Below are positions 13,728 to 22,046 of a stretch of DNA of 24,157 nucleotides, one piece after another. Each line of letters opens with the position of its first letter. The stretch's first letter is position 1. The notes beneath the pieces are model-generated. The model did no database searches and had not been told where the DNA came from. It saw nothing but the letters and a program-made list of their open reading frames with translations. Origin of the DNA: Chitinophagaceae bacterium UBA2791 (lineage in GTDB: Bacteria > Bacteroidota > Bacteroidia > Chitinophagales > Chitinophagaceae); NCBI GenBank assembly GCA_002352105.1, contig DEHV01000006.1, forward strand, positions 95,265 to 119,421, given 5' to 3'. A program made the translations under genes and the position numbers.

Positions 13728-15020
13728 ATGAACTATAAGGAAACGCTCGACTACCTGTTTACCCGGTTGCCCATGTTCAGCAGAACGGGCGCGGCAGCCA
13801 TTAAACCCGATCTATACAACACGCTTGAGATATGCCGTTACCTGGACGATCCGCAAGCCGCCTTCAAAACCATCCATGTGGCAGGCACCAACGGCAAGGG
13901 TTCCGTGAGCCATATGCTCGCGGCAGTATTACAGGCATCGGGATATAAAACGGGACTGTATACCTCCCCCCATCTCAAGGATTTCAGGGAAAGAATAAAA
14001 ATAAACGGAGAGATGATCGACGAAAATACCGTCGTGCAGTTCACCGAACAGATGATCCCTTTAATAAACGCCATCCAGCCTTCTTTTTTCGAGATCACGG
14101 TAGGCATGGCTTTTAGCTATTTCGCCAAAAAACAGGTAGACGTTGCCGTTGTTGAAACGGGATTGGGCGGGAGGCTGGACAGCACCAATATTATCACTCC
14201 CGAACTGTCCGTCATCACCAATATCGGGATGGACCATACCAACCTTCTCGGGAATACGCTACCGCAGATCGCTTCGGAAAAAGCAGGCATCATCAAAAAA
14301 GGAATTCCCGTGGTCGTCGGCGAATCTTCCGCCGAAACAGACGCGGTCTTTATAGAAACGGCGCGGCAAAAAAATGCCCCGATCCATTTCGCCGATAAGA
14401 TAAGATATGCGGCGGGCTGGCGTCATACCGCCAACCTGCTGGAAGCGGAGATCCGCGCGTATCAGAACCCGGATCAATGCGTCCGCTATCGCCTCGACCT
14501 GCAGGGAGACTACCAGCTGAAGAACCTGACGACAGCGCTGGAAGCCATCGCGCAGCTTCAACGCAGAGGATGGGAACTGCCCGCGGAAAAGGTCCATGCC
14601 GCCCTGCAACAGGTAAAAAAAATGACGGGACTTCATGGCAGATGGGAACTGGTCGGACGCCGCCCCGATATTGTGCTGGATGTGGGCCATAATGAAGACG
14701 GGATACGACAGGTTGTTACCCAATTGGAGCATTGCAAATACCAGGCCTTGCATATCGTGATGGGCATGGTAAAAGACAAGGATATCGATAAGGTATTGCG
14801 TCTTCTGCCAAAAGATGCCCGGTATTATTTTACCCGCGCCCAGATCCCCAGGGCGTTGCCTGAAGAAGCGCTGTATCATAAAGCGCTGCAAGCGGGCCTC
14901 AAAGGAGATCATTATCCCGAGGTGAACATTGCCCTGCAGGCTGCTATCCGGCATGCCGGGAAAAAAGACATGATCCTGGTATGCGGCAGCGTATTTATCG
15001 TGGGCGAAGTAAACCTATAA
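13728..15020 (+). CDS. folC: Bifunctional folylpolyglutamate synthase/dihydrofolate synthase
   Basis: An ATP-dependent ligase of the Mur ligase superfamily that adds glutamate to dihydropteroate and to reduced folates in the cytoplasm. Its length of 430 residues is normal. The P-loop is GTNGKGS (53-59). GLYTSPHLKDFRERI follows at 76-90, then ETGLGGRLDSTN (143-154) and NIGMDHTNLLGNT (165-177), with SEKAGIIK at 183-190 holding the region of the carbamylated lysine. The C-terminal domain has VLDVGHNEDGIRQV, the family's later DxxHNP-like motif in altered form. It follows the TonB-like gene by 38 bases and converges on the M14 peptidase gene, with 64 bases between the two stops and no clear terminator. 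Confidence 0.95.
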   Translation: MNYKETLDYLFTRLPMFSRTGAAAIKPDLYNTLEICRYLDDPQAAFKTIHVAGTNGKGSVSHMLAAVLQASGYKTGLYTSPHLKDFRERIKINGEMIDENTVVQFTEQMIPLINAIQPSFFEITVGMAFSYFAKKQVDVAVVETGLGGRLDSTNIITPELSVITNIGMDHTNLLGNTLPQIASEKAGIIKKGIPVVVGESSAETDAVFIETARQKNAPIHFADKIRYAAGWRHTANLLEAEIRAYQNPDQCVRYRLDLQGDYQLKNLTTALEAIAQLQRRGWELPAEKVHAALQQVKKMTGLHGRWELVGRRPDIVLDVGHNEDGIRQVVTQLEHCKYQALHIVMGMVKDKDIDKVLRLLPKDARYYFTRAQIPRALPEEALYHKALQAGLKGDHYPEVNIALQAAIRHAGKKDMILVCGSVFIVGEVNL

Positions 15021-15084
15021 CGCCTATACTTACCTGTTAATGCCTCCGGCAGGCGGCGCATTCAGCACAAGCGGGAAAATGCCA

Positions 15085-17667
15085 TCATTCATTGTTTACC
15101 CTAACGGTAGGCCCGATCGTGTTTCCAAAGAACACCGCATTCATAAACAGTTTGCTCGTGCCGAGCCAGAAAGCCCTGAAATTGGGATTGTCAGAAAAAG
15201 CGATCACCTGCCCGGATCCATAACTGTTACAAATAACCGACGCCGACCCCTTCAGCATCTCCTCATTGTTCTTAGAGATATACCCGGCCAGCAGAGGCTT
15301 GTCGGTATAGGCCAACGGCGCTGAAAAAGGATTCGACGGTTTTTCAAACATACGGGTTCCCTCCCTGAAAACAGGGATCGCGGATCCCTTGATGCCATAA
15401 CCGATCGGGTGGGTCCGGTCGAGCCGCGTCTGGAAAATAGCGCCGGGAATATACTGCGCGCCGGTAACCTGCTGCCGGGTATCATAGTTCCTGAACGCCG
15501 CAGGGTCTTTGTAGGCATTTTTTTTCAGCGTGATATCATTGAATCCCTCCCTGGTCGTCCAGGTATTGGCGTCGCCCTGCGCAATCAATACGCCGCCATT
15601 GCGCACCCATCGTTTCAGCTCTGCTTTGCCCGCATCGTTAATGCCTTGATAACCGCCTTCCGCCATAATGATCACATTGTATTTATCCAGGCTGACGCGG
15701 TTTACGGAAGACTGCTCCAACAGCACGGGAGGCATATCAAAACGCTGATCCAGCAGATGCCATATTTCCCCTGCATCATGATAGCTGACGCCCGCTCCGG
15801 TGATCAGCGCGGGAACAGGCTTTTTCACGGTCTTAAAATTATTGCTGCCGAGGTTGATGCCATCCGTTAGTCCCGTCGCCAGGGAATAGATCTCTATCCC
15901 GCTTTCCGCCGCCAGGGTCGATAGCTGATCGAACAATTTATCGGGATCGATGGATTGCTGCCCCGTCGCGATCAGTATAGATCCATAATCGAATGTTTTG
16001 ATCTCGCCCCCTATCCTTGCCGAAAAAGGCTTCTGCGCGACCTTGGCGAGCGCTCCCGACGCCAACAGTTTATTTAACAGGCGGGGCGCATAAAATTCAT
16101 TCCATTCGAATGCATACGCGTACTGGCTTTTGCCGCCGACAACGCCGCCTTTGGGAAAAACGGCTTCCGTTATCTTTTCGCCCAGCAGCTTATTGGTTGA
16201 GCCCAGTTCCGCAAAAGGCAGGTTAAAAGCCAGCGGAAGGGTCCAGGCAGAGATATCGTAAAAAAGACTGTCGCGGAATGTAGTGGGTTGCGAAAAAATG
16301 GTTTTGATGGTCAGGTACTGCGGCTGGTCCAGCGGAACAACATAGGAGCCGTTCTTTTCAAACCTGTTGTCGCCCACGGTATGATCCGCAGCCAGCGAAT
16401 AGACCTGTATCTGATGACGCCTGAGGATATCCAGCAAATGATAGGTAGTGGTCTTGTTGGCGGAATTACCGAACACATATCCCTTTATGGGGTCGGTCTT
16501 GGCCTTGCTCAATACGTTCCGGTAAAACTCGCGCTGGTATTCCAGCAGTTCCACGCGCATCTCCTGTGCGGCTTTTAAGGTAGAGAAAGAAGTAGTGATC
16601 TGGTTCCTGATCGTAAACGGAAATTCGAGCAGGCCATTCGCGCTTTCCTGCGCGTGTCCCCTGGAGCTGCTCTGTTCAAACAAGATCCCGATGCTTCCAT
16701 TCAGATCGGGATAGGTCGATCCCTTGCCGGCATAAAAATCATCGTAATTCTCCTGGGTAAAATAAAGAGAGCCGATCTTGTCCAATGCCGCGGCATGGTA
16801 GGTCGAGATCTTCCGGGTGAGCTCCTGGTTCTTCTCCGGCGTTAAGGGATTGGTGCGCGAGGGTATCCCCGGTTGAAAAAAATAGGTGGCATCCGTGCCC
16901 TGCTCATGAAAATCGGTCAGCATCAAGGGTTTCCATTCATGGAATTTCTTCATCCTACCCTTCGATTCGTTATGCTGCAAGGGCAGCCAGTCGCGGTTCA
17001 GGTCGAACCAGTAATGATTGACCCTGGAATTGGGCCAGGGTTCTGAGAACTCCCTGGAATTGCGGTCGGCCACAAGCGTAGCGCTCCTGTTGGCGTTTAC
17101 CCAGGATGCAAACCGCTGGATGCCGTCGGGGTTAAAGGCCGGATCGATCAATATGATCGTATGCTTCAGCAGTTGATCGACTTCTTCCCCCTGCGCCGCC
17201 GCCAGGAAATAAGAGACCATCATATTGGCATTGGCGCCGCTCGGTTCATTGCCATGGATGCTATATCCCATCCACACCACGGAAGGCATATTGTTAACAT
17301 TGACCGAACCGGATACCGAAGGATCGCTTAATTTCAAATGTTCCCGCCGGATATTTTCGAGGTTGGCCTGGTTATCGGCAGACGTGATGGTCAGCAGCAG
17401 GCAGGGTCTGTTTTCATAAGTGCGCGCATACTCCTCCAGGCGGATGCGGCCGGAGGTCCGCGCCAATTCCTTCATATAGGCGACGATCTGGTCGTGGCTC
17501 ACATGCCGCTCCCCGATCTGGAAACCCAGGTATTGAGCAGGAGTAGGGACCTTGGGATCATAATTGACTTTCTGAGGCAGGTAATAGGTCAGCGGAACCT
17601 GCGCAAACAAATGCGATCCTGAAAGAAAAATAATTACGCCAAGCAATAACCGATAAATACTGATCAT
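15085..17667 (-). CDS. Secreted M14-family zinc carboxypeptidase-like protein
   Basis: An 860-residue exported metallopeptidase-like protein with a signal peptide (residues 1-22, cut near LFAQ). The M14 catalytic domain covers about residues 45-370. HGNE provides His138 and Glu141 as zinc ligands and DFHEQG provides His254 as the third. NPDG and DLNRDW (Asn224-Arg225) match substrate-binding positions, and Glu331 in GILFEQSSSRG fits the catalytic glutamate. All key residues are therefore present. The C-terminal half (about 400-860) resembles class I glutamine amidotransferase-like folds (KYNVIIMAEGGYQGI, RNGGVLIAQGDAN) without an obvious catalytic triad; such two-part M14 proteins are frequent in Bacteroidota. 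It starts 14 bases after the amidohydrolase gene and is very likely its operon partner, suggesting joint use of peptides or modified amino acids outside the cytoplasm. Confidence 0.88.
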   Translation of the reverse strand: MISIYRLLLGVIIFLSGSHLFAQVPLTYYLPQKVNYDPKVPTPAQYLGFQIGERHVSHDQIVAYMKELARTSGRIRLEEYARTYENRPCLLLTITSADNQANLENIRREHLKLSDPSVSGSVNVNNMPSVVWMGYSIHGNEPSGANANMMVSYFLAAAQGEEVDQLLKHTIILIDPAFNPDGIQRFASWVNANRSATLVADRNSREFSEPWPNSRVNHYWFDLNRDWLPLQHNESKGRMKKFHEWKPLMLTDFHEQGTDATYFFQPGIPSRTNPLTPEKNQELTRKISTYHAAALDKIGSLYFTQENYDDFYAGKGSTYPDLNGSIGILFEQSSSRGHAQESANGLLEFPFTIRNQITTSFSTLKAAQEMRVELLEYQREFYRNVLSKAKTDPIKGYVFGNSANKTTTYHLLDILRRHQIQVYSLAADHTVGDNRFEKNGSYVVPLDQPQYLTIKTIFSQPTTFRDSLFYDISAWTLPLAFNLPFAELGSTNKLLGEKITEAVFPKGGVVGGKSQYAYAFEWNEFYAPRLLNKLLASGALAKVAQKPFSARIGGEIKTFDYGSILIATGQQSIDPDKLFDQLSTLAAESGIEIYSLATGLTDGINLGSNNFKTVKKPVPALITGAGVSYHDAGEIWHLLDQRFDMPPVLLEQSSVNRVSLDKYNVIIMAEGGYQGINDAGKAELKRWVRNGGVLIAQGDANTWTTREGFNDITLKKNAYKDPAAFRNYDTRQQVTGAQYIPGAIFQTRLDRTHPIGYGIKGSAIPVFREGTRMFEKPSNPFSAPLAYTDKPLLAGYISKNNEEMLKGSASVICNSYGSGQVIAFSDNPNFRAFWLGTSKLFMNAVFFGNTIGPTVRVNNE

Positions 17668-17681
17668 CTCTTTCTATGATT

Positions 17682-19424
17682 TTATAATTGATTGTTTTCA
17701 TATACAACGCGCCCGTCCACCATCGTTAGCAGGACCTTTATCTTCCGGATATCATCTTCGGGGCACAACAGCAGATCATCCGACAACACGGCCAGGTCGG
17801 CCAATTTGCCCGGCTCTATAGAACCCTTGCCGTTTTCCTCAAATGAAGCATAAGCATTGTTGATCGTATACATCTGCAGCGCCTCTTTCCTGGAAAGCGC
17901 CTGTTCGGGGTAAAGCGATATTCCGTTTTCTGTTTTTCGCGCAACAACCGACCAGATGGACAAAAAAGGATTATAAGGATTGATGGATAGATCCGGGTCG
18001 AGTTTGGCCATATGATCGGATCCTCCGCCAACCACTACGCCGGCGTCCCAGAGCGAACGATAGGGATGAAAGGCATTGAGCCTTTCCTTACCCAGTACCT
18101 GAAGCAGCGCGCTGCCATCCTTGTAAAACCAGTCGGGCTGCATGTCCGCATAAATACCCATGGCCGCCATTTTGCGGACCGCCTCCTCCGAAAAAAAGTT
18201 GCCGTGAATGATGGAGAAACGATTTTGTTTTACAGGCGCCAGGCGGTCCGTCGCTGCAAATGCCGCAAGCAGGGTGTCCACCCCGCCTCCGCCCGTCACA
18301 TGCGCGGTAAATTTCCATCCCGCTTGCTGCGCGGCGGAGATCAGCGTTTCCAGTTCTTTTTGGGAAAAAAACAATTCGCCGCGGTAAAGCGGATCAGGTA
18401 GGCCATACAGCCGCTGCGCTTTTTCTCCCCAACCCTCGTTGAGATAAGCTGTGCCCGTCAACACGCCGCCGTCGACCACGACTTTTAGCGCGCCTACTCT
18501 GACCCAGTCATCGCCGTCCCCGGTCTTATACTCCTTTAGTTTTAGGGAGTCTAACATTTCCTGCACCGGAACTTTCGGGAAATAAATATTCTGAAAGACC
18601 CTCACTGTGAGTTGACCGTCTGCATTCATCTTTTTATACATTTCCAGCTGCTGCCCGTCTCCGCCGCCTACGCAAACAGAAGTGATGCCCACGGAATTGT
18701 ACAACCCAAACATCTGCATCATCATTTTCGTTTTTTCCTGATCAGAAAGGGGCGCAGGTTTTGGAATAGCCAATAATCCGAATGCAGACCTGCGAACAAT
18801 ACCGGTCGGCGCGCCTCCCGGTTTGCTGCGGTCAATGCCGGGATGATCCGCCTTATCCAGTCCCGATACCGCTATCGCTTTACTGTTCGCCATGCCGGCA
18901 TAACTGCCATTCAGAAAAACCGGGTGGTCGGGCGCTACCGAGTCCAGTTCTTTTTTACTAAGCTGCCGCATATCGCTAAGCCGCGTAATAAAAAATTTAG
19001 GGTGAACGATCCATTCTCCTTTCTTCCTGGTTCGCGCCTGCTGCGCGATCCAATCCATCAGTTCCTTAATATTGGTAATATGAGGGATGGGATCCGGATA
19101 CTCGCTCTGCGAAGCCGAAAGCGGATGCGCATGTCCTTCTATCAAACCCGGAACGACCGTGCGGCCCTTCAGGTCAATGGTATTCGTGGAATCGCCTGCA
19201 AACGCCAAAATCTCGTCATTTTTGCCAACAGCGATAAACCTGCCGTTACGGATAGCAACAGCCTCCGCAATGGAAAAATCCTTATCTACCGTGATGATCT
19301 TTCCATTCATCAAAATGGTATCGGCACGCTCTTTACCGGGAGCGCATCCTGCTGCAAACGCCAGGCCCGCGATAACGATCCACGCATAAAAAAACCCGGT
19401 TCTAACGAATGATCTGTTTCTCAT
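17682..19424 (-). CDS. Lipoprotein amidohydrolase (YtcJ-like, Amidohydro_3)
   Basis: A 580-residue metal-dependent amidohydrolase of the YtcJ-like group, with an N-terminal lipoprotein signal (FAAGC, Cys27). It is thus expected in the envelope rather than the cytoplasm. The family start TILMNGKIITVDKDFSIAEAVAIRNGRF leads to the first metal pair in GLIEGHAHP (His98, His100). Later come HVTGGGGVDTLL and FSIIHGNFFSEE with candidate histidine ligands, then GSDHMAKLDPDLSINP with the metal-binding aspartate. The C-terminal ALSRKEALQMYTINNAYASFEE and GSIEPGKLADLAVL are standard for the superfamily. The substrate is unknown. It heads a two-gene unit with the M14 peptidase (14-base gap). Confidence 0.87.
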   Translation of the reverse strand: MRNRSFVRTGFFYAWIVIAGLAFAAGCAPGKERADTILMNGKIITVDKDFSIAEAVAIRNGRFIAVGKNDEILAFAGDSTNTIDLKGRTVVPGLIEGHAHPLSASQSEYPDPIPHITNIKELMDWIAQQARTRKKGEWIVHPKFFITRLSDMRQLSKKELDSVAPDHPVFLNGSYAGMANSKAIAVSGLDKADHPGIDRSKPGGAPTGIVRRSAFGLLAIPKPAPLSDQEKTKMMMQMFGLYNSVGITSVCVGGGDGQQLEMYKKMNADGQLTVRVFQNIYFPKVPVQEMLDSLKLKEYKTGDGDDWVRVGALKVVVDGGVLTGTAYLNEGWGEKAQRLYGLPDPLYRGELFFSQKELETLISAAQQAGWKFTAHVTGGGGVDTLLAAFAATDRLAPVKQNRFSIIHGNFFSEEAVRKMAAMGIYADMQPDWFYKDGSALLQVLGKERLNAFHPYRSLWDAGVVVGGGSDHMAKLDPDLSINPYNPFLSIWSVVARKTENGISLYPEQALSRKEALQMYTINNAYASFEENGKGSIEPGKLADLAVLSDDLLLCPEDDIRKIKVLLTMVDGRVVYENNQL

Positions 19425-19563
19425 AAATTATTTTTATCATAAGCGCCAACGCATAGGGCAACATTAAAGATAAATCAAATAGGAAAACTAAATCTGCAAG
19501 CAGCAGGCAGTTTACTATCGGATACCCTGGAACGATCAAGCGGAAAACCTCTTAATCGCGCAG

Positions 19564-20133
19564 CTAGCGCCTCCTGCCGGTTCCCGCTAGTTTCTTCAAA
19601 CCATAAACGATCGTGGAGAGATGCAAAGCCTGTACAATTTTATTTTGCTCTACCAGCGCTTCCAGCTCTTCCAGGCTGATCAGCTCTACTACGATATCTT
19701 CGTTATGGTCCAGCGACTGCTCCTGTATCCTGGTTCCGCCCGTGGCGAGGTACATATGCATCCAGTTGGTATTGGTAGACGGATTGGGAGATATCTTCCC
19801 CAGGTACTCGTAGCATGAAAAAGCATAGCCGGTCTCTTCCAGCAATTCCCTGGCTACCGCCTCCTCAAAATTCTTGTCCGTATCGTCTACGCAGCCGCCC
19901 GGGATCTCTATAATGGTTTGCCCGATGGCATGCCGGTACTGCCTGACCATGACCGCCTGGTTTTGTTCGGTGATCGCCAGGGCAGAAACCCAGGCAGGGA
20001 ATTCATAAACATAATAGGGCGAGATGATCTTTCCGTCGGGCGCCTCGCAAACATCCTTGCGGACGGTAAACCAGGTTTCGCGGTAGAGGTATTCAGAAGA
20101 TAGGGTTTTCCAGTTCATCGAGTTGTCGTCCAT
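19564..20133 (-). CDS. NUDIX hydrolase (ADP-ribose pyrophosphatase-like)
   Basis: A 189-residue NUDIX-family hydrolase that likely cleaves a nucleoside diphosphate linked to another moiety. The N-terminal strand region (LSSEYLYRETWFTVRKD) and PYYVYEFPAWVSALAIT resemble ADP-sugar pyrophosphatases. The NUDIX box is at about residues 80-102, ending RELLEETGY. It is slightly off the textbook GX5EX7REUXEEXGU: an Asp (86) replaces the first Glu, and one extra residue lies before the Arg (95). The metal-binding REXXEE is intact. The start could also be the ATG 15 bases downstream (complement of 20116-20118). It lies 139 bases from the YfiT-like gene upstream, across a strongly hairpin-forming spacer. 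Substrate is not decidable. Confidence 0.85.
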   Translation of the reverse strand: MDDNSMNWKTLSSEYLYRETWFTVRKDVCEAPDGKIISPYYVYEFPAWVSALAITEQNQAVMVRQYRHAIGQTIIEIPGGCVDDTDKNFEEAVARELLEETGYAFSCYEYLGKISPNPSTNTNWMHMYLATGGTRIQEQSLDHNEDIVVELISLEELEALVEQNKIVQALHLSTIVYGLKKLAGTGRRR

Positions 20134-20176
20134 TGCTGATCATTTTAAGAAGATAGGCATTCAGAAACCGTATCAC

Positions 20177-20223
20177 CGCGGCCTGTTAGCCGCGCCCAGG
20201 CATGCCCGGGCCGGGGCATTGCC
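20177..20223. repeat. Two tandem GC-rich hairpins in the YfiT-NUDIX spacer
   Basis: The first stem is CGCGGC (20177-20182) with GCCGCG (20189-20194) around a 6-base loop. The second is GGCATGCCC (20199-20207) with GGGCATTGCC (20214-20223), 9 base pairs with one bulged T and a 6-base loop. Together they fill much of the 140-base spacer downstream of the YfiT-like gene. Neither is followed by a T run on the minus strand. They may be a termination, attenuation or repeat-derived element. Confidence 0.5.
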
Positions 20224-20273
20224 AACCATTGCTCCGCGTAAGGCAATCCATTGGGTTTCCGCAGCATCTTTTA

Positions 20274-20807
20274 TTACCAGGCATTTTTTCCCCTGGCCGT
20301 TGTGATATGCGCTACATGATGCCTGCCGTGCCAGGCGTACATACCCAACTGCTGCCAGAGCGTAAACTGTTTTTGCTGCGCAGGATGAAAAATGGTCCTG
20401 TCCCAATCCTCGCGATCCATATTTCTTGCCAGCTCATAAAACCGGCTGTGTAGCGCATGTAAAAAATTTACGGAAACAGATACCGGCAAATCCGAATCCT
20501 TCAGCCCGGCCCATAGATTTTCATCATAGGGTTTCACCGTAGGATTGTCTTCAGTAAGCGCCAGCTTGAACCGGGTATAAGCGTTCGTATGCGCGTCGGC
20601 AATATGATGCGTCAACCGCCGGATACTCCAGCCGCCTTCGCGGTAGGGCGTATCCAGTTGCTGTTCATCCAGGTCGCCCAAAGCCTGCTCCAGGAGAAAG
20701 GGAAGGTTCTTTATATCGTTCAACCATTCTTTCAGTTGTTCTGCTGAAAAAGGTTGCGGAGCATATTTGCCGATAGGATACCGCGGGTCTGTCGCTTGTT
20801 CGCTCAT
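20274..20807 (-). CDS. YfiT/DinB-type putative metal-dependent hydrolase or thiol transferase
   Basis: A 177-residue four-helix-bundle protein of the DinB/YfiT group. The family opening DPRYPIGKYAPQPF is intact, as is REGGWSIRRLTHHIADAHTNAYTR, which carries a metal-binding histidine pair region (His67/His68). The C-terminal WHGRHHVAHI holds the remaining ligands (His160, His163/164). Bacillus relatives are bacillithiol S-transferases, but that activity is an inference for this organism. It lies 94 bases downstream of fbp on the same strand. A weak -7-like TACCTTTA on the minus strand (20834-20841) suggests it may have its own promoter. Confidence 0.85.
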   Translation of the reverse strand: MSEQATDPRYPIGKYAPQPFSAEQLKEWLNDIKNLPFLLEQALGDLDEQQLDTPYREGGWSIRRLTHHIADAHTNAYTRFKLALTEDNPTVKPYDENLWAGLKDSDLPVSVSVNFLHALHSRFYELARNMDREDWDRTIFHPAQQKQFTLWQQLGMYAWHGRHHVAHITTARGKNAW

Positions 20808-20901
20808 TCGTAATAGATTTTAGCTTTACCCTGTAAAGGTAAGCCATAGTTTTCTTCAGGGACGCCAGTTAACGTCCGTCGGCGCTGCGGGGCAAGGCAG
20901 G

Positions 20902-21918
20902 TTACAGATGTGATTCCAGTTCCTCCATCATGCCCTTGCTTCCTATGAACAAGGGAGTGCGCTGGTGGAGGGTCTCGGGTTGAATGTCCAGTATCCGCTG
21001 TTTACCGTCCGTTGCCTTTCCGCCCGCCACTTCCATGATAAATGCAAAGGGATTGCATTCATATAACAATCTTAATTTTCCGCCGGGCTTGTCTGTCGTG
21101 CCGGGGTACATGAATATCCCTCCCTTTATCAGGTTGCGGTGCACGTCGGAAACCATACTGCCGATATAGCGTTGCGTATATGGCCCGCCGTTACTCTTGT
21201 CTTTTTTCTGGCAGGCGTCGATATAGTTTCTTACGCCTTCCGAATACCGGAAAAAATTCCCGTGGTTAACAGAGTATATCTTTCCGAATTCAGGGCATTT
21301 GATATTTGGATGGCTTAAACAGAATTCGCCGATGGAAGGATCCAGCGTAAACCCGTTCACCCCTCTCCTGGTGGCATATACCAGCATTGTCGAAGAGCCA
21401 TAAACAATATAGCCGGCGGCTACCTGTTTCCGCCCCGGCTGCAGGAAGTCCTGGGAAGAAGCGATCTCGCCCTGGGTCGTAGCCCTGCGATAAACGCCAA
21501 AAATGGTCCCGATAGAAACATTCACATCGATATTTCCACTTCCGTCGAGGGGATCAAAAAGGCAAACATATTTTGAATTCTTGCTTACCTCGTCGTTAAA
21601 CGCAATATAATCGTCCATCTCTTCGCTGGCGATCCCGGCGCAGCTGATGCCATGCCGCAGGGCGCCCATGAACTGGTTATTGGCGAAGACATCCAGCTTT
21701 TTTACGTCTTCTCCCTGGACATTGGTCGATCCCGCGTCGCCGAGAATATCCACCAGCCCGGCTTTGTTGACTTCCACATTAACTCTTTTTGCCGCCAGGC
21801 CGATATCTCTCAGCAATCCGCTGAGTTCGCCGGTGGCGGAAGGAAAATTTCTTAGCTGCTGGATGGTAAACTCATCCAGGGTTAACACTTTTCTACTGAT
21901 GTTTTCCATATTGATCAT
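20902..21918 (-). CDS. fbp: Class I fructose-1,6-bisphosphatase
   Basis: Hydrolyses fructose 1,6-bisphosphate to fructose 6-phosphate, the committed step of gluconeogenesis. About 338 residues, normal for class I. Visible motifs are TLDEFTIQQL, ATGELSGLLRDIGLAAKRV, the metal and phosphate site FDPLDGSGNIDVNVSIGTIF, and the C-terminal KATDGKQRILDIQPETLHQRTPLFIG. The second serine of the usual DPLDGSSNID is glycine here. The ATG at the complement of 21916-21918 (MINMENISRK) is used; an ATG three codons later (21909) is as good. Longer upstream starts would run through a promoter-like TACATTTG at 21931-21938. Divergent from the truncated kinase gene. Confidence 0.95.
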   Translation of the reverse strand: MINMENISRKVLTLDEFTIQQLRNFPSATGELSGLLRDIGLAAKRVNVEVNKAGLVDILGDAGSTNVQGEDVKKLDVFANNQFMGALRHGISCAGIASEEMDDYIAFNDEVSKNSKYVCLFDPLDGSGNIDVNVSIGTIFGVYRRATTQGEIASSQDFLQPGRKQVAAGYIVYGSSTMLVYATRRGVNGFTLDPSIGEFCLSHPNIKCPEFGKIYSVNHGNFFRYSEGVRNYIDACQKKDKSNGGPYTQRYIGSMVSDVHRNLIKGGIFMYPGTTDKPGGKLRLLYECNPFAFIMEVAGGKATDGKQRILDIQPETLHQRTPLFIGSKGMMEELESHL

Positions 21919-21930
21919 TAAAATATTTCG

Positions 21931-21938
21931 CAAATGTA
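21931..21938 (-). promoter_or_regulatory. Promoter -7 element of fbp
   Basis: The minus strand reads TACATTTG, a match to the TAnnTTTG consensus, 12 bases before the fbp start chosen here. It implies a very short leader. No TTTG is seen at the usual -33 spacing. Confidence 0.4.
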
Positions 21939-21981
21939 AGCGATTAATAAATCGCATTCCATTAATGGCCAAGCTACTTAC

Positions 21982-21989
21982 TATCTTTG
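21982..21989 (+). promoter_or_regulatory. Promoter -7 element of the truncated kinase gene
   Basis: TATCTTTG on the plus strand matches the Bacteroidota -7 consensus and lies 57 bases before the ATG at 22047. It faces the fbp element in the same divergent spacer. The -33 box is not recognisable. Confidence 0.38.
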
Positions 21990-22046
21990 CCTGCTTAGCT
22001 CTAAACGCTCATTATTTCAAAATCGTACGATCAACCCTCAAAACAG

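Noticed and set aside
14259..14954. A 231-codon minus-strand open frame inside folC
   Set aside because: Shadow of folC with no domain signal.
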